DNA from: Streptomyces radiopugnans | GTDB taxonomy: Bacteria; Actinomycetota; Actinomycetes; Streptomycetales; Streptomycetaceae | Reading direction: 5' to 3' | DNA length: 64,000 bases | Assembly (NCBI RefSeq): GCF_900110735.1 | Contig: NZ_FOET01000019.1 | Coordinates: 52,721-116,720, forward strand | Part shown: positions 43,474 through 52,369 of the stretch, piece after piece | Position numbering within the stretch: the first letter of the stretch is position 1 | How the letters are laid out: every line of letters starts with the position of its first letter | The notes under the pieces: model-generated | Told to the model about the DNA's origin: nothing | The model's input: the letters and a program-made list of their open reading frames with translations, nothing else | Databases searched by the model: none | Translations under genes and position numbers: made by a program

Positions 43474-44868
43474 ATGTTCCGCCACCACCCGACCCGAGGC
43501 CGCCGCACGGCCGGCCTCCTCGCGGCAGCGTTAGCAACCCTGTCGGCCGGCCTGACCGCGGTTGCGCCCGCTCACCCGGTCCACGCCGACACCGCCACCC
43601 TGGGCGAACTGGCCGAGGCCAAGGGCCGTTACTTCGGCTCCGCCACGGACAACCCCGAACTGCCCGACACTCAGTACACGCAGATCCTGGGCAGCGAGTT
43701 CAGCCAGATCACCGTCGGCAACACCATGAAGTGGCAGTACACCGAGCCGTCTCGGGGCCGGTTCGACTACACCGCCGCCGAGGAGATAGTCGACCTGGCC
43801 GAGTCCAACGGCCAGTCGGTGCGCGGACACACCCTGGTGTGGCACAACCAGCTGCCGAGCTGGGTCGACGACGTGCCGGCCGGTGAGCTCCTCGGGGTCA
43901 TGCGCGACCACATCACCCACGAGGTCGACCACTTCAAGGGGCGACTGATCCACTGGGACGTGGTCAACGAGGCGTTCGAGGAGGACGGCAGCCGCCGGCA
44001 GTCGGTCTTCCAGCAGAAGATCGGCGACAGTTACATCGCCGAGGCCTTCAAGGCCGCCCGCGCCGCCGATCCGGACGTCAAGCTCTACTACAACGACTAC
44101 AACATCGAAGGCATCGGCCCCAAGAGCGATGCCGTCTACGAGATGGTGAAGTCCTTCAAGGCCCAGGGCATCCCCATCGACGGCGTCGGCATGCAGGCAC
44201 ATCTGATCGCCGGCCAGGTCCCGGCAAGCCTGCAGGAGAACATCCGGCGCTTCGCCGACCTGGGCGTCGACGTCGCCCTCACCGAACTCGACATCCGCAT
44301 GACCCTGCCGCGCACCGCTGCCAAGGATGCCCAGCAGGCCACCGACTACGGCGCCGTGGTCGAGGCATGCCTGGCGGTCTCCCGGTGCGTCGGCATCACC
44401 GTCTGGGACTACACCGACAAGTACTCCTGGGTCCCCTCCGTCTTCCCGGGCCAGGGTGCCGCCCTGCCATGGGACGAGGACTTCGCCAAGAAGCCCGCCT
44501 ATCACGCCATCGCCGCCGCGCTCAACGGCGGCAGCCCCGCCCCCGGTGGCAACTGCACCGCTACCTACCGCGTCACCAGCCAGTGGCAGGGCGGCTTCAC
44601 CGCCGAGATCACCGTCGGGAACGACCACACCGCGCCGATTACCGGCTGGACCGTCACCTGGACGCTGTCCAGTGGCCAGTCCATCAGCCACATGTGGAAC
44701 GGAAACCTCACCGTCAACGGACAGGACGTCACCGTCCGCAACGTCGGCTACAACGGCACCCTCGGCGGCAACGGAAGCACCACCTTCGGCTTCCAGGGCG
44801 AAGGCGTGGCCGGCACTCCGGCGGACGTGACCTGTACCCCCGGCCGGCCGTCCGGGACTTCGGCGTAG
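43474..44868 (+). CDS. Endo-1,4-beta-xylanase, GH10 with CBM2
   Basis: A 464-aa secreted xylanase. A signal peptide with the Arg-Arg start (RGRRTAGLLAAALATLSAG) ends near VHA (about residue 38); codon 20 is TTA, so synthesis may depend on bldA. The GH10 barrel covers about 42-350 with acid/base Glu166 in WDVVNEAF and nucleophile Glu271 in LTELDIR. A short Gly/Ser/Pro linker leads to a C-terminal CBM2 (CTATYRVTSQWQGGFTAEIT onward) with the exposed Trp residues that bind cellulose or xylan, flanked by the two conserved cysteines. The ATG at 43474 is 6 bp after GGAGG; the ATG at 43468 is too close. It degrades plant xylan outside the cell. Confidence 0.94.
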   Translation: MFRHHPTRGRRTAGLLAAALATLSAGLTAVAPAHPVHADTATLGELAEAKGRYFGSATDNPELPDTQYTQILGSEFSQITVGNTMKWQYTEPSRGRFDYTAAEEIVDLAESNGQSVRGHTLVWHNQLPSWVDDVPAGELLGVMRDHITHEVDHFKGRLIHWDVVNEAFEEDGSRRQSVFQQKIGDSYIAEAFKAARAADPDVKLYYNDYNIEGIGPKSDAVYEMVKSFKAQGIPIDGVGMQAHLIAGQVPASLQENIRRFADLGVDVALTELDIRMTLPRTAAKDAQQATDYGAVVEACLAVSRCVGITVWDYTDKYSWVPSVFPGQGAALPWDEDFAKKPAYHAIAAALNGGSPAPGGNCTATYRVTSQWQGGFTAEITVGNDHTAPITGWTVTWTLSSGQSISHMWNGNLTVNGQDVTVRNVGYNGTLGGNGSTTFGFQGEGVAGTPADVTCTPGRPSGTSA

Positions 44869-45251
44869 TCGGTCGGCGTCCGCCGGCGCCGGCGAGGGCG
44901 CCGCGCCGGCCGTACGGGTCGCCTGGGCGAGGCTCTGGCCGGCTTGGTCGCACAGGGATCCGGGTTCTGTCTCTCCGATCACGCTGGTCGTCCCGTGGCT
45001 CCGCCACCACGATGGGCCCCTGGAGGCATCGCCTCCAGGGGCCTCGGGATCATCGCTGTGGGCGGTCCGGCCTCGTGATCGTGAACCGGGCCGTGTTCCC
45101 CTCCGGGGCCGCGCTCTGTTATCGCACGGGCCGGATGGGGGCACGCTGACGAGGGCCGACGGCGGCCACGTTCATCAACCTCCCCACCCCGAGATGTGCG
45201 GAGTCCCTGATGCCAGGGTCACGGTCCCGGCGAAGGAGAACCACCAGCACC
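44869..45251. other. Intergenic region after the xylanase with terminator and IS junction
   Basis: Contains the terminator at 45015-45043 and, near 45180-45240, the left side of an IS3-type remnant (a GGAGAACCACCAGCACC start context). No other gene is seen. Confidence 0.5.
45015..45043 (+). terminator. Terminator hairpin after the xylanase gene
   Basis: A perfect 13-bp stem (GGCCCCTGGAGGC/GCCTCCAGGGGCC) with a 3-nt loop, 147 bp after the stop codon. Confidence 0.75.
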
Positions 45252-45380
45252 ATGGCAGCACCCCGTAAACACCCCGACGAACTCCGCGAGCGCGCGATCC
45301 GTGAGGTCCGCGCCACGGGCCGGCCGATCACTCACGTCGCGGAGGACCTGACCGCCCGGCTTGCCCGGTCTGCGGCATGA
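45252..45380 (+). pseudogene. IS3-family transposase OrfA fragment
   Basis: From the ATG at 45252 the first 33 codons (MAAPRKHPDELRERAIREVR then ATGRPITHVAEDL) match the start of the small OrfA of IS3-type elements, which carries the helix-turn-helix. The sequence then diverges and stops at 42 codons; OrfB is absent. Confidence 0.75.
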
Positions 45381-45480
45381 CGTCCCGGGTTCAACCTCGG
45401 TGGTGGCCTGCCGAATGACACTCTGCGGCCCGGAAGATAGGGTCGGCCATGGCCAATTCGGGAAAGGTGCACTGGTTGGT

Positions 45481-46980
45481 ATGACGCAGTGGACTTCTGC
45501 GGTTGGCTCCACGCGACTCGCGTGGCTGATCGGCTCCCAGCAGGACCGCCCCGCCAGTGCCCGCCGCCCGCCCGCCTACCGTGCGCTGGCCGACGGCATC
45601 CGGCTCCTGGTGCTCGAAGGCCGCTTGCCGGTGGCGGCACGGTTACCCGCCGAGCGGGAACTGGCCCAGGCGCTGAACGTCAGCCGCACCACCGTCGCCG
45701 CCGCCTACGAGGCGCTGCGCAGCGACGGCTTCCTGGAGTCCCGCAGGGGGGCGGGGAGTTGGATCACCGTACCTGCGGGCAATCCGCTGCCCGCGCGCGG
45801 GCTGGAACCGCTGCCGCCCGAAGCGCCCGGCTTCGTGATCGATCTCGGGTGCGCGGCGCTGCCCGCGCCCGAGCCCTGGCTCACCCGCTCGGTGCAGGGC
45901 GCGCTCGAAGAACTCCCGCCCTACGCCCGGACACACGGTGACCATCCGGCCGGACTGCCCGTGCTGCGGCAGATGCTCGCCGACCGCTACACCGAGCGCG
46001 GCATCCCGACCCTGCCCGAGCAGATCATGGTCACCACCGGTGCCATGGGCGCGATCGACGCGATCTGCCGCCTCTTCGCGGGCCGTGCCGAGCGCATCGC
46101 CGTCGAGTCACCCTCGTACGCCAACATCCTCCGGCTCATGCGCGAGACGGGCGCCCGGCTGGTGCCCGTCTCGATGGCCGAGGGGCCGGCGGGCTGGGAC
46201 ATGGACCGCTGGCTCCGGATCCTGCGGGAGTCGGCGCCCCGCCTCGCCTATGTCGTCGCGGACTTCCACAACCCGACCGGCGCTCTGCCCGGCGACGACC
46301 AGCGCCGCCGCCTCGTGGACGCCGCACGTTCGGCAGGCACCGTGCTCGTCGCCGACGAGTCGATGTCGGAGCTGCGACTCGAACCCGGCCTTGAGATGCC
46401 GCGTCCGGTGTGTTCGTTCGACCCGGCGGGCTCCACCGTCATCACCGTCGGCTCGGCGAGCAAGGCCTTCTGGGCGGGTATGCGCATCGGCTGGGTACGC
46501 GCCGCGCCCGAGGTGGTCCGCAGTCTCGTGGCGGCTCGCGCCCACGCCGACCTGGGCACACCCGTACTGGAACAGCTCGCGGTCGACTGGCTTCTGAGGA
46601 CAGGCGGTTGGGAGAAGGGCGTGGAGATCTGCAGGACACGTGCCAAGGACAACCGCGACACCCTCGTCGCAGCGGTGCGCCGGGAACTGCCCGACTGGGA
46701 GTTCGAGGTGCCCGGTGGTGGCCTGACGCTGTGGGCACGCGTGGGCGGGCTCTCCGGGGCGCGCCTGGCCGAGGTGGGCGAACGGCTCGGGGTGCGGGTG
46801 CCGTCCGGGCCGCGCTTCGGCCTGGACGGGGCCTTCGAGGGCCATGTGCGCCTGCCGTTCACGGTGGGCGACCCGCTGGCGGACGAAGCGGTGGCCCGTC
46901 TCGCGGCCGCGGCCCGTCTGGTGCGGTCCGGCGCGGGCGCGGACGCGGGTACGGAGCCGGCGGAGGTATTCGTGGCGTGA
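45481..46980 (+). CDS. MocR-family PLP-binding regulator (GntR HTH plus aminotransferase domain)
   Basis: A 499-aa protein. A GntR winged helix lies at about residues 30-95 (PPAYRALADGIRLLVLEGRL, then RELAQALNVSRTTVAAAYEA). A fold-type I aminotransferase domain (about 115-490) has the pyridoxal lysine in SASKAFWAG (Lys328) and the NPTG motif (DFHNPTGALPGDD). MocR proteins sense PLP adducts with amines or amino acids and often activate nearby metabolic or export genes. A TTA codon (45643) links it to bldA. It lies directly ahead of the EamA gene, and a dyad with a promoter lies in between, so the cluster is its probable target. The ATG at 45481 has a modest GGTTGG leader. Confidence 0.9.
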   Translation: MTQWTSAVGSTRLAWLIGSQQDRPASARRPPAYRALADGIRLLVLEGRLPVAARLPAERELAQALNVSRTTVAAAYEALRSDGFLESRRGAGSWITVPAGNPLPARGLEPLPPEAPGFVIDLGCAALPAPEPWLTRSVQGALEELPPYARTHGDHPAGLPVLRQMLADRYTERGIPTLPEQIMVTTGAMGAIDAICRLFAGRAERIAVESPSYANILRLMRETGARLVPVSMAEGPAGWDMDRWLRILRESAPRLAYVVADFHNPTGALPGDDQRRRLVDAARSAGTVLVADESMSELRLEPGLEMPRPVCSFDPAGSTVITVGSASKAFWAGMRIGWVRAAPEVVRSLVAARAHADLGTPVLEQLAVDWLLRTGGWEKGVEICRTRAKDNRDTLVAAVRRELPDWEFEVPGGGLTLWARVGGLSGARLAEVGERLGVRVPSGPRFGLDGAFEGHVRLPFTVGDPLADEAVARLAAAARLVRSGAGADAGTEPAEVFVA

Positions 46981-47264
46981 AGGCATCGTTGCGAGACCCG
47001 GAATCGCCGTTCTCCAGCCACAAGTGGCTGGAAGCGACAAGATTTGGTTGACACTCGGACCGGCCAATGCTTGAGTGCACATCGAGGCCGGGGCATTCCC
47101 TTGAATAGCTGGGACCAGACTGCAGCCTCAAAAGACGCATACGGCCGCAGGGGGAGGAGAGAGGGTACATTCCTTCTCCAGCGTCGATTCGATGCACTAC
47201 TGGTTCCCGCTCTGCAGTATCGCCCATTTCTTCCGCCCAAGCGAAAAAGATTCAGAGGGAAGCC
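46981..47264. other. Regulatory gap between the MocR and EamA genes
   Basis: Contains a 20-bp dyad, a consensus-like promoter and a leader of about 190 nt ahead of the TTG start. No protein gene fits. Confidence 0.5.
47013..47076 (+). promoter_or_regulatory. Dyad and promoter ahead of the EamA gene
   Basis: TCCAGCCAC-AA-GTGGCTGGA (47013-47032) is a perfect 9-bp-arm dyad just upstream of TTGACA (47048-47053), 17 bp and TTGAGT (47071-47076). The dyad sits where an activator would bind. It follows the MocR gene by 32 bp, so MocR is the obvious candidate binder. Confidence 0.55.
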
Positions 47265-48176
47265 TTGTCAGCCAGGTCAGTTTCCACGAGATCGTACGGT
47301 CCAGCCGGCCTGGTCGTGATCGCGATGATCAGCGTCCAGTCCGGCGCTGCGGTCTCGACTTGGATGTTCGACGAGATCGGCCCGATGGGCACCGCATTCA
47401 CGCGTCTCGCCTGGGCCGCTGTCTTCCTTTTGCTCTGGGCTCGTCCCCGGTTGCGCGGGCGCGAGCCCGGGGATCTGCGGGTCGCCGCCACGCTCGGCGC
47501 CATGAGCGCGGCGATGACCATCTTCTACTTCCTTGCGGTGGACCGGATTCCGCTGGGCGTCGCGAGTTCCCTTGAATTCCTCGGACCTCTCGGCGTGGCG
47601 ATCTTCGGGTTGCGCCGCCGGCGACTCGACCTGCTCTGGCCCGCCCTTGCCGCCGTCGGCGTACTGGCCCTGGCCCGCCCCTGGGAGGGCTCCGCGGATC
47701 TGGTCGGGCTGCTGTTCGGCGCACTGTCCGGGGCGTGTCTCGGCGGCTATGTCGTCTTCACCCAGAAGGTCGGCGACCGGTTCGCCGGCGTCGACGGGCT
47801 CGCCCTGTCCCTGACGGTCGCAGCGCTGTGCGCGGCACCGTTCGGCCTCCCCCAGGCAGTGGGCCACTTCAGCATCACGGTGGTGGTGGGAGCCGCCGCG
47901 GCCGCGCTGCTGCTGCCGGTCCTGCCGTACGTACTGGAGTTGGTCGCCCTGCGCAGACTGACCACTGCGGCGATGGGCACCCTGATGAGTTTCGAGCCGG
48001 GCATCGCGGCCGTCGTCGGCCTCGTCCTCCTCAGCCAGTCGATGACGCTGCTGCAGTGTTTCGGCCTCCTGTGCGTGGTCCTGGCGAGCCTCGGGGCCGT
48101 ACGGCGCGGCAGCCGTCCGGAACTCGCACCCGAGCCGCTCGGCGCCCCCGCGGGCGTCGAATCGGCCCGCAGTTAG
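47265..48176 (+). CDS. EamA/DMT-family transporter (RhtA-like exporter)
   Basis: A 303-aa inner-membrane protein with ten predicted helices in two EamA halves (GLVVIAMISVQSGAAVSTWM to ALAAVGVLALARPW, and GLLFGALSGACLGGYVVFTQ to LLQCFGLLCVVLASLGAV). The second half has the YVLELVALRRLTTAAMGTLM signature of threonine/homoserine exporters such as RhtA. It probably exports an amino-acid-like product. The TTG at 47265 follows AGAGGGAAGCC. It stands between the MocR regulator and the diiron/ATP-grasp genes. Confidence 0.88.
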   Translation: MSARSVSTRSYGPAGLVVIAMISVQSGAAVSTWMFDEIGPMGTAFTRLAWAAVFLLLWARPRLRGREPGDLRVAATLGAMSAAMTIFYFLAVDRIPLGVASSLEFLGPLGVAIFGLRRRRLDLLWPALAAVGVLALARPWEGSADLVGLLFGALSGACLGGYVVFTQKVGDRFAGVDGLALSLTVAALCAAPFGLPQAVGHFSITVVVGAAAAALLLPVLPYVLELVALRRLTTAAMGTLMSFEPGIAAVVGLVLLSQSMTLLQCFGLLCVVLASLGAVRRGSRPELAPEPLGAPAGVESARS

Positions 48177-48504
48177 CCGCCGGATGCGGAAGGTCCGCAC
48201 CCGTTTCCACCGTTGTCCGTTCCGGTTCGATCCTTCTCTTTCGGGGCGCTCGCTCTGCCGCGCGCCCATGGCACTGCACGCCCCTTTGACAATCGGGGTC
48301 CATGGCTGCCGATGAGCCGGCCCCCTATATGACAACCGCCTCCGCTCATTCCCTCCGATGCGATTCGACGAACAGGAAAACGGCGTTCATCCTGAGGGTC
48401 TGAACAGCTCGCGAGGTGGTGGACCTCGGCCGGCATCGGCTGTCACCGCGATGCGCCGAGGAGCACGAAAGAATCCACACTGTCGTGCAATGGAAGGGAC
48501 TCAC
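48177..48504. other. Intergenic region before the diiron enzyme gene
   Basis: About 330 bp, less GC-biased than surrounding genes. TTGACA occurs at 48286-48291 but no good -10 follows at 16-18 bp. No gene is seen. Confidence 0.45.
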
Positions 48505-49179
48505 ATGTCACGCGAGCGTCTCGAGAAGCTGGCCGCCGAGGGAATGGAGCGGCTCTTCGAGAAGGTTCCGAAGGCCCGGGAATTCCACGCGGCCGAGTGG
48601 ACCGACCCGGACTACTACCGCCGCCACCTGGTCGAGACCGTACTGCGCATCCGGCTCAACAACGAGGTGGACGCCTACGGCCTTTACAAGGTGGGCTACA
48701 AGGACCACCGTCTGGCCGCGACCCTTGCCAGGTACCTCTCGGAGGAGAACAACCACGAGGGAATGTTCCTCAGGGACCTGAAGGAATTCGGCCTCAGCAA
48801 GGAAGACGTGGACGCGACGCGTCCGTTCCCCTCGACCGAGTACCTGATCGGGTACATGTACTTCTCCATCAACCAGGAGGGCCCGCTCCCGACCACCGTC
48901 TGGAACTGGTTCGTCGAGTGGTACTCGGACCGCTACAACCCCGCCATCACCAAGCACGCGGCCGAGGTGTACGGCCTGGAGAAGGTCAAGGGCTCCCAGG
49001 CCCACATCGACTACGACGAGTCCCACGACCACGACGAGCTGATGTGGTCCACGGTGGACCGCGCCATCAAGGGCTGGGGTTCCCTCGAGGACGCGGAGCG
49101 GCACCTGGTCAACTTCACCGACCTGATAGCGCTCTACTTCACCGAGCTCTACGAGACCACGGTGGGCAGCAAGGACTGA
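48505..49179 (+). CDS. Haem-oxygenase-like diiron enzyme (iron-containing redox enzyme family)
   Basis: A 224-aa all-alpha protein of the HDO superfamily (as in UndA, BesC, SznF central domain). The metal-ligand pattern is visible: EENNHEG with Glu81 and His84, and AHIDYDESHDHD with His167, Asp171 and His174, plus a Glu in the first long helix (Glu54) and one in the third (Glu138). These enzymes use Fe2 and O2 to cleave C-C bonds, desaturate, or N-oxygenate amino acids and fatty acids. The ATG at 48505 follows GGAAGGGA. It is followed 57 bp later by two ATP-grasp ligases, which suggests an amino-acid substrate that is then ligated. Exact reaction unknown. Confidence 0.85.
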   Translation: MSRERLEKLAAEGMERLFEKVPKAREFHAAEWTDPDYYRRHLVETVLRIRLNNEVDAYGLYKVGYKDHRLAATLARYLSEENNHEGMFLRDLKEFGLSKEDVDATRPFPSTEYLIGYMYFSINQEGPLPTTVWNWFVEWYSDRYNPAITKHAAEVYGLEKVKGSQAHIDYDESHDHDELMWSTVDRAIKGWGSLEDAERHLVNFTDLIALYFTELYETTVGSKD

Positions 49180-49236
49180 ACCTGCCCGTGCCCACCCGCA
49201 CACCCGCGTGAAGCCCTCCGACCGTAAGGATTCGTA

Positions 49237-50520
49237 GTGCCCGATGCGACCGTCCTGATAATCGAACCGGAGTCATCCGGAATCGACCTCATCCCGGCAG
49301 CGCTCGGGCTTGGCTTCGGCGTCCACGTGGTTGACCGCCGGGCCGTCCACGAGCTGCCGTCCGCGGTGCGTGACGCCGTCGCCGCGGGGAAGGCAGCCCA
49401 CCTCCGGGTGGACACGCGGTCAGCCGGGGCGGTGGCCGACGCGGCCGCCGCCCTGGCCCGGCGGACCGAAGTCGCCGCGGTGGTAGCAGCGTTCGAGTAC
49501 GCCGTGCCCGTCGCCTCCGCGGTGGCGGAACGCCTCGGCCTGCCGGGAATCACCCCCCGTTCGGCCGAACTCCTGCGCGACAAACGCAAGATGAAGCAGG
49601 CACTGTCAGTCGCCGGCGTACGCGTGGCGCACGGCGTCTCGCTGGCCGCGGAGCGGGCCGATGACAAGGCGCTCCGGCATGTGGCCCGCAGGGTGGGCTT
49701 CCCCGCGGTCGTCAAGCCCGTCAACGGCTGCGGAAGCCTCAGGGTCCGCCGTGTCGAGGGATTGGGGGAGTTACGCAACCAGGTGGAGCTGTCCCGGCGC
49801 GACCCCATCGACGACATGGGCGTCAGTCTCGGGAACCTGCTGCTCGTCGAGGCGTACGTGACGGGCCCCGAGGTGAGCGTCGAAGGATACGTGGCGGACG
49901 GCACCGTCCGGATCGTGGCAGTGACCGAGAAGCAACTCGGCCCGGAGCCGCACTTCGTGGAGATCGGCCATGTCGTGGACGCCGGACTCGAACCGGGGGT
50001 GCGGGCCGACGTGGAGCGTGTCGCCCGGGCCGCGGTCGAGGCCCTCGGCACGCACGTGGGGGCGTTCCACCTGGAGGCGCGGCTGACGCCCACCGGCCCG
50101 GTCGTGATCGAGGTGGCCGCGCGCCTGGGAGGCGACCGCATCCAGGAGCTGGTCTCGGCCGCGTACGGATTCGACCTGCCGCGAGCGATGATCGAGGCCC
50201 TGGCCGGACTCCCCGTGACCCCACCGGATCCGGACCTCCGGCCGCGGTTCGCCGGTGTGCGCTTCTTCACGGTCCCGTTCCCGGCCGTCCTGCGCGATCC
50301 GGCGCAGCTCGCAGGGCGCGTGTCCGCGGTGGCCGGGTGCCGCAACGTCTCGGTCAGCCACGGGGAGGGCGCGCTCCTGCAGCCCGCCACCGACTTCCGC
50401 GACCGCTTCGGCCACGCCGTCCTCGTCGCGGACGACCGGCCGGCGCTGGACACCGCGCTGGCCCGAGTGGACACACACGTCGCGCAGTCCGTGGGGAGCG
50501 CCGTCGCATGCATATCCTGA
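49237..50520 (+). CDS. ATP-grasp carboxylate-amine ligase, first of a pair
   Basis: A 427-aa ATP-grasp protein. The N-terminal substrate-binding domain is at about 1-110; the ATP-grasp fold spans about 120-310 with the nucleotide-binding AVVKPVNGCGSLRV, the hinge LLLVEAYVTGPEVSVEGY and the metal-binding strand VVIEVAARLGGD. A C-terminal lid as in L-amino-acid ligases (BacD-like) follows. It would form an amide bond between an amino acid or peptide and a carboxylate activated as acyl phosphate. A TTA codon occurs at 49771. The start is read as GTG at 49237 after CGTAAGGA. The next ligase overlaps it by 13 bp. Confidence 0.88.
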   Translation: MPDATVLIIEPESSGIDLIPAALGLGFGVHVVDRRAVHELPSAVRDAVAAGKAAHLRVDTRSAGAVADAAAALARRTEVAAVVAAFEYAVPVASAVAERLGLPGITPRSAELLRDKRKMKQALSVAGVRVAHGVSLAAERADDKALRHVARRVGFPAVVKPVNGCGSLRVRRVEGLGELRNQVELSRRDPIDDMGVSLGNLLLVEAYVTGPEVSVEGYVADGTVRIVAVTEKQLGPEPHFVEIGHVVDAGLEPGVRADVERVARAAVEALGTHVGAFHLEARLTPTGPVVIEVAARLGGDRIQELVSAAYGFDLPRAMIEALAGLPVTPPDPDLRPRFAGVRFFTVPFPAVLRDPAQLAGRVSAVAGCRNVSVSHGEGALLQPATDFRDRFGHAVLVADDRPALDTALARVDTHVAQSVGSAVACIS

Positions 50521-51701
50521 TCATCAACCGCTACAGCGACGACTTCGCCGATTACGGCCGGTACCTCGACCACACCCGCCACCGGGTCAGCTACGTGACG
50601 ATCGCCGACCACGTCCCGATGATCCCGCCGGGCACCGGTCATGTCGAGGTCGTCGAGGACGTCCGCGACGCCGACTCCGTGGTGGCGGCCGCGAGCCGCT
50701 GCCACGTCGCGGCGGGCACACTCCAGGCGGTGCTCGCGCCCTCCGAGTTCGACCTCCTCACAGCCGCCCTCGTCCGGGAGAAACTCGGGGTGCCGGGCCC
50801 CGACACCGAGGCCACCTCGCTGTTCCGCGACAAGGTGCGGATGAAGGCGGCGCTGTCCGCGGAGGGAGTGCGCGTCCCCCGGTTCCGCGCGGTCCGCTCC
50901 CCGGAGGACGTCGTCGCGTTCGCGGCCGAACACCCCGGTCCCGTGGTCGCCAAGCCCAGGGGCGGCGCGGCTTCCGTCGGCTGCTTCATCATCGCCGAGG
51001 GCAAGGACCCCCGGCGCGTGCTGGCCGGCCGGGACCTCTCCGACTACGAGGTGGAGGAGTTCGTCGAAGGGCCGATCTGGCACGTGGACGGGCTCCGCTA
51101 CCGGGGCGAGGACATCTTCACGCTGAGCTCCCGCTACCTGGACACCTGCCATGGGTTCTCCCAGGGGCGCTGGCTGGGCTCGGCTGCCCAGGGAGGCCCC
51201 GAGGCCGCGGCCGTCTCCCGCTTCGCGGCCCGCTGCCTCGACGCCCTCGGCCTGACCGACGGCCCGTACCACCTCGAGGTCATCGAGCACCGTGACGGTC
51301 TGGTGTTCCTGGAGGTCGGCGCGCGAGTGGGCGGCGGCGAGATCCCGTTCGTCGTCCGGGACGTCTACGCCGTGGACCTGTTCGCGGACTGGTTCCGGAT
51401 CGCGCTCGGGGAGCCGCCCGCGGTTCCGCCGACGGCGGCCGGGGGCGCGGTGCGGGAGTACGCGGGCTTCCTGATGCTGCCCGAGCCGGTCGGCTCCACT
51501 CTGCTGTCCCGCACCTCCCTCCTCGGGCAGATCCCCCACCTGTACGCGGAGGACCTTCCGGAGCCGGGGCACGTGTTCTCCGGCGACGGCGGCTACGAGA
51601 GCATCCTGGGCCGCTTCCGCTTCCGCGCCTCCTCTCCGCAGGAGGTCGAAGAGGCCATCCGCCGTACGGTGGACGCGTACCGCTACGAGCTCTCGGTGTA
51701 G
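50508..51701 (+). CDS. ATP-grasp carboxylate-amine ligase, second of a pair
   Basis: A 397-aa ATP-grasp protein, diverged from the first. The preATP-grasp domain starts MHILIINRYSDDFADYGRYL; the ATP-binding segment is PVVAKPRGGAASVGCFIIAE, the hinge YEVEEFVEGPIWHVDG and the metal strand LVFLEVGARVGGGEIPF. It is a peptide or amino-acid ligase of the same broad group (carboxylate-amine ligases such as BL00235-like). The ATG at 50508 lies within the end of the preceding gene, so both are co-translated. Two ligases in tandem imply either a tripeptide or two different couplings on the product of the diiron enzyme. Confidence 0.88.
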   Translation: MHILIINRYSDDFADYGRYLDHTRHRVSYVTIADHVPMIPPGTGHVEVVEDVRDADSVVAAASRCHVAAGTLQAVLAPSEFDLLTAALVREKLGVPGPDTEATSLFRDKVRMKAALSAEGVRVPRFRAVRSPEDVVAFAAEHPGPVVAKPRGGAASVGCFIIAEGKDPRRVLAGRDLSDYEVEEFVEGPIWHVDGLRYRGEDIFTLSSRYLDTCHGFSQGRWLGSAAQGGPEAAAVSRFAARCLDALGLTDGPYHLEVIEHRDGLVFLEVGARVGGGEIPFVVRDVYAVDLFADWFRIALGEPPAVPPTAAGGAVREYAGFLMLPEPVGSTLLSRTSLLGQIPHLYAEDLPEPGHVFSGDGGYESILGRFRFRASSPQEVEEAIRRTVDAYRYELSV

Positions 51702-52369
51702 CGCTCCTTCCCCGCGACGGGCCGAACCCGCGGCCTCGGGGCGATCGAGGTCAGGGCGGGTCGCCCCGGGGGCTCGGCCGGTGGGTGATCCAGCGGGCCG
51801 TCGCGCGGGCGCCGCACCCGCTCGATGCTCATGCGGCGGCGGCCGGGATGCTGGGAGCTCGGCCGGGGAAGAGGCGGGCGCTCACGGCGCGGCGCTTCCG
51901 CTGCTGTCAAAGAACGCGCGGGCGAAGTGGTCGGTAGCCTGTCGCCGGGCCTGTTCGGCCTTGTCCAGGACGGCCGAGGCGCCGATGCGGCCGGGTCGCC
52001 GCCGGCGCGGGAGGCGTTCCTCCATGCCCACCTCGGGCCGGAGCGGGTAGAGCACGACCCCCTCGGCGAAGGCGTGCGGCGAGAACTCGAAGCCGATCTG
52101 GTCGACGAGGGTGCGGCGGTCGCCGGAGTGCGGTGCCCAAGAAGCACCTCCTCGATCGGGAAACATGCTCTCTTCCCACCGTCGGCCCACCGCTGTGGGA
52201 GTGTTCCCCGGGCCCGGCGCTCTCGTCATGGCCGCCTGGACGGCAGTGCACACCGATTACCGGAAGAACGTCCGGCCGCCGCGCAACTCCGGATCGCCCT
52301 GCCGCCCCGCCCCGACGAGCCGTCCTCAGCACGTCGGCGGCTACGTACCGTCGGCTGCGTCGAGCCCGA
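51702..52369. other. Gene-poor region after the ligase pair
   Basis: About 670 bp with no recognised gene. A minus-strand frame from about 52170 to 51882 (FEFSPHAFAEGVVLYPLRPE) looks somewhat protein-like but belongs to no family I can name and its neighbours in frame are shadows. It ends in a transposase remnant. Confidence 0.4.

Noticed and set aside
46108..47240. Large minus-strand frames opposite the MocR gene
   Set aside because: They are antisense shadows; the MocR reading has complete GntR and aminotransferase motifs.
47192..47575. Plus-strand ORF from an ATG at 47192 overlapping the EamA start
   Set aside because: Beyond the first 20 codons it reads as a shadow of the EamA gene; a short upstream peptide cannot be excluded but has no support.
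48286..48314. Possible promoter with TTGACA before the diiron enzyme gene
   Set aside because: No acceptable -10 element occurs at 16-18 bp, so it is not listed as a promoter.
51882..52170. Minus-strand frame resembling part of a protein (FEFSPHAFAEGVVLYPLRPE)
   Set aside because: No family is recognised and the flanking frame is Arg-rich shadow sequence, so it is mentioned only as unassigned.
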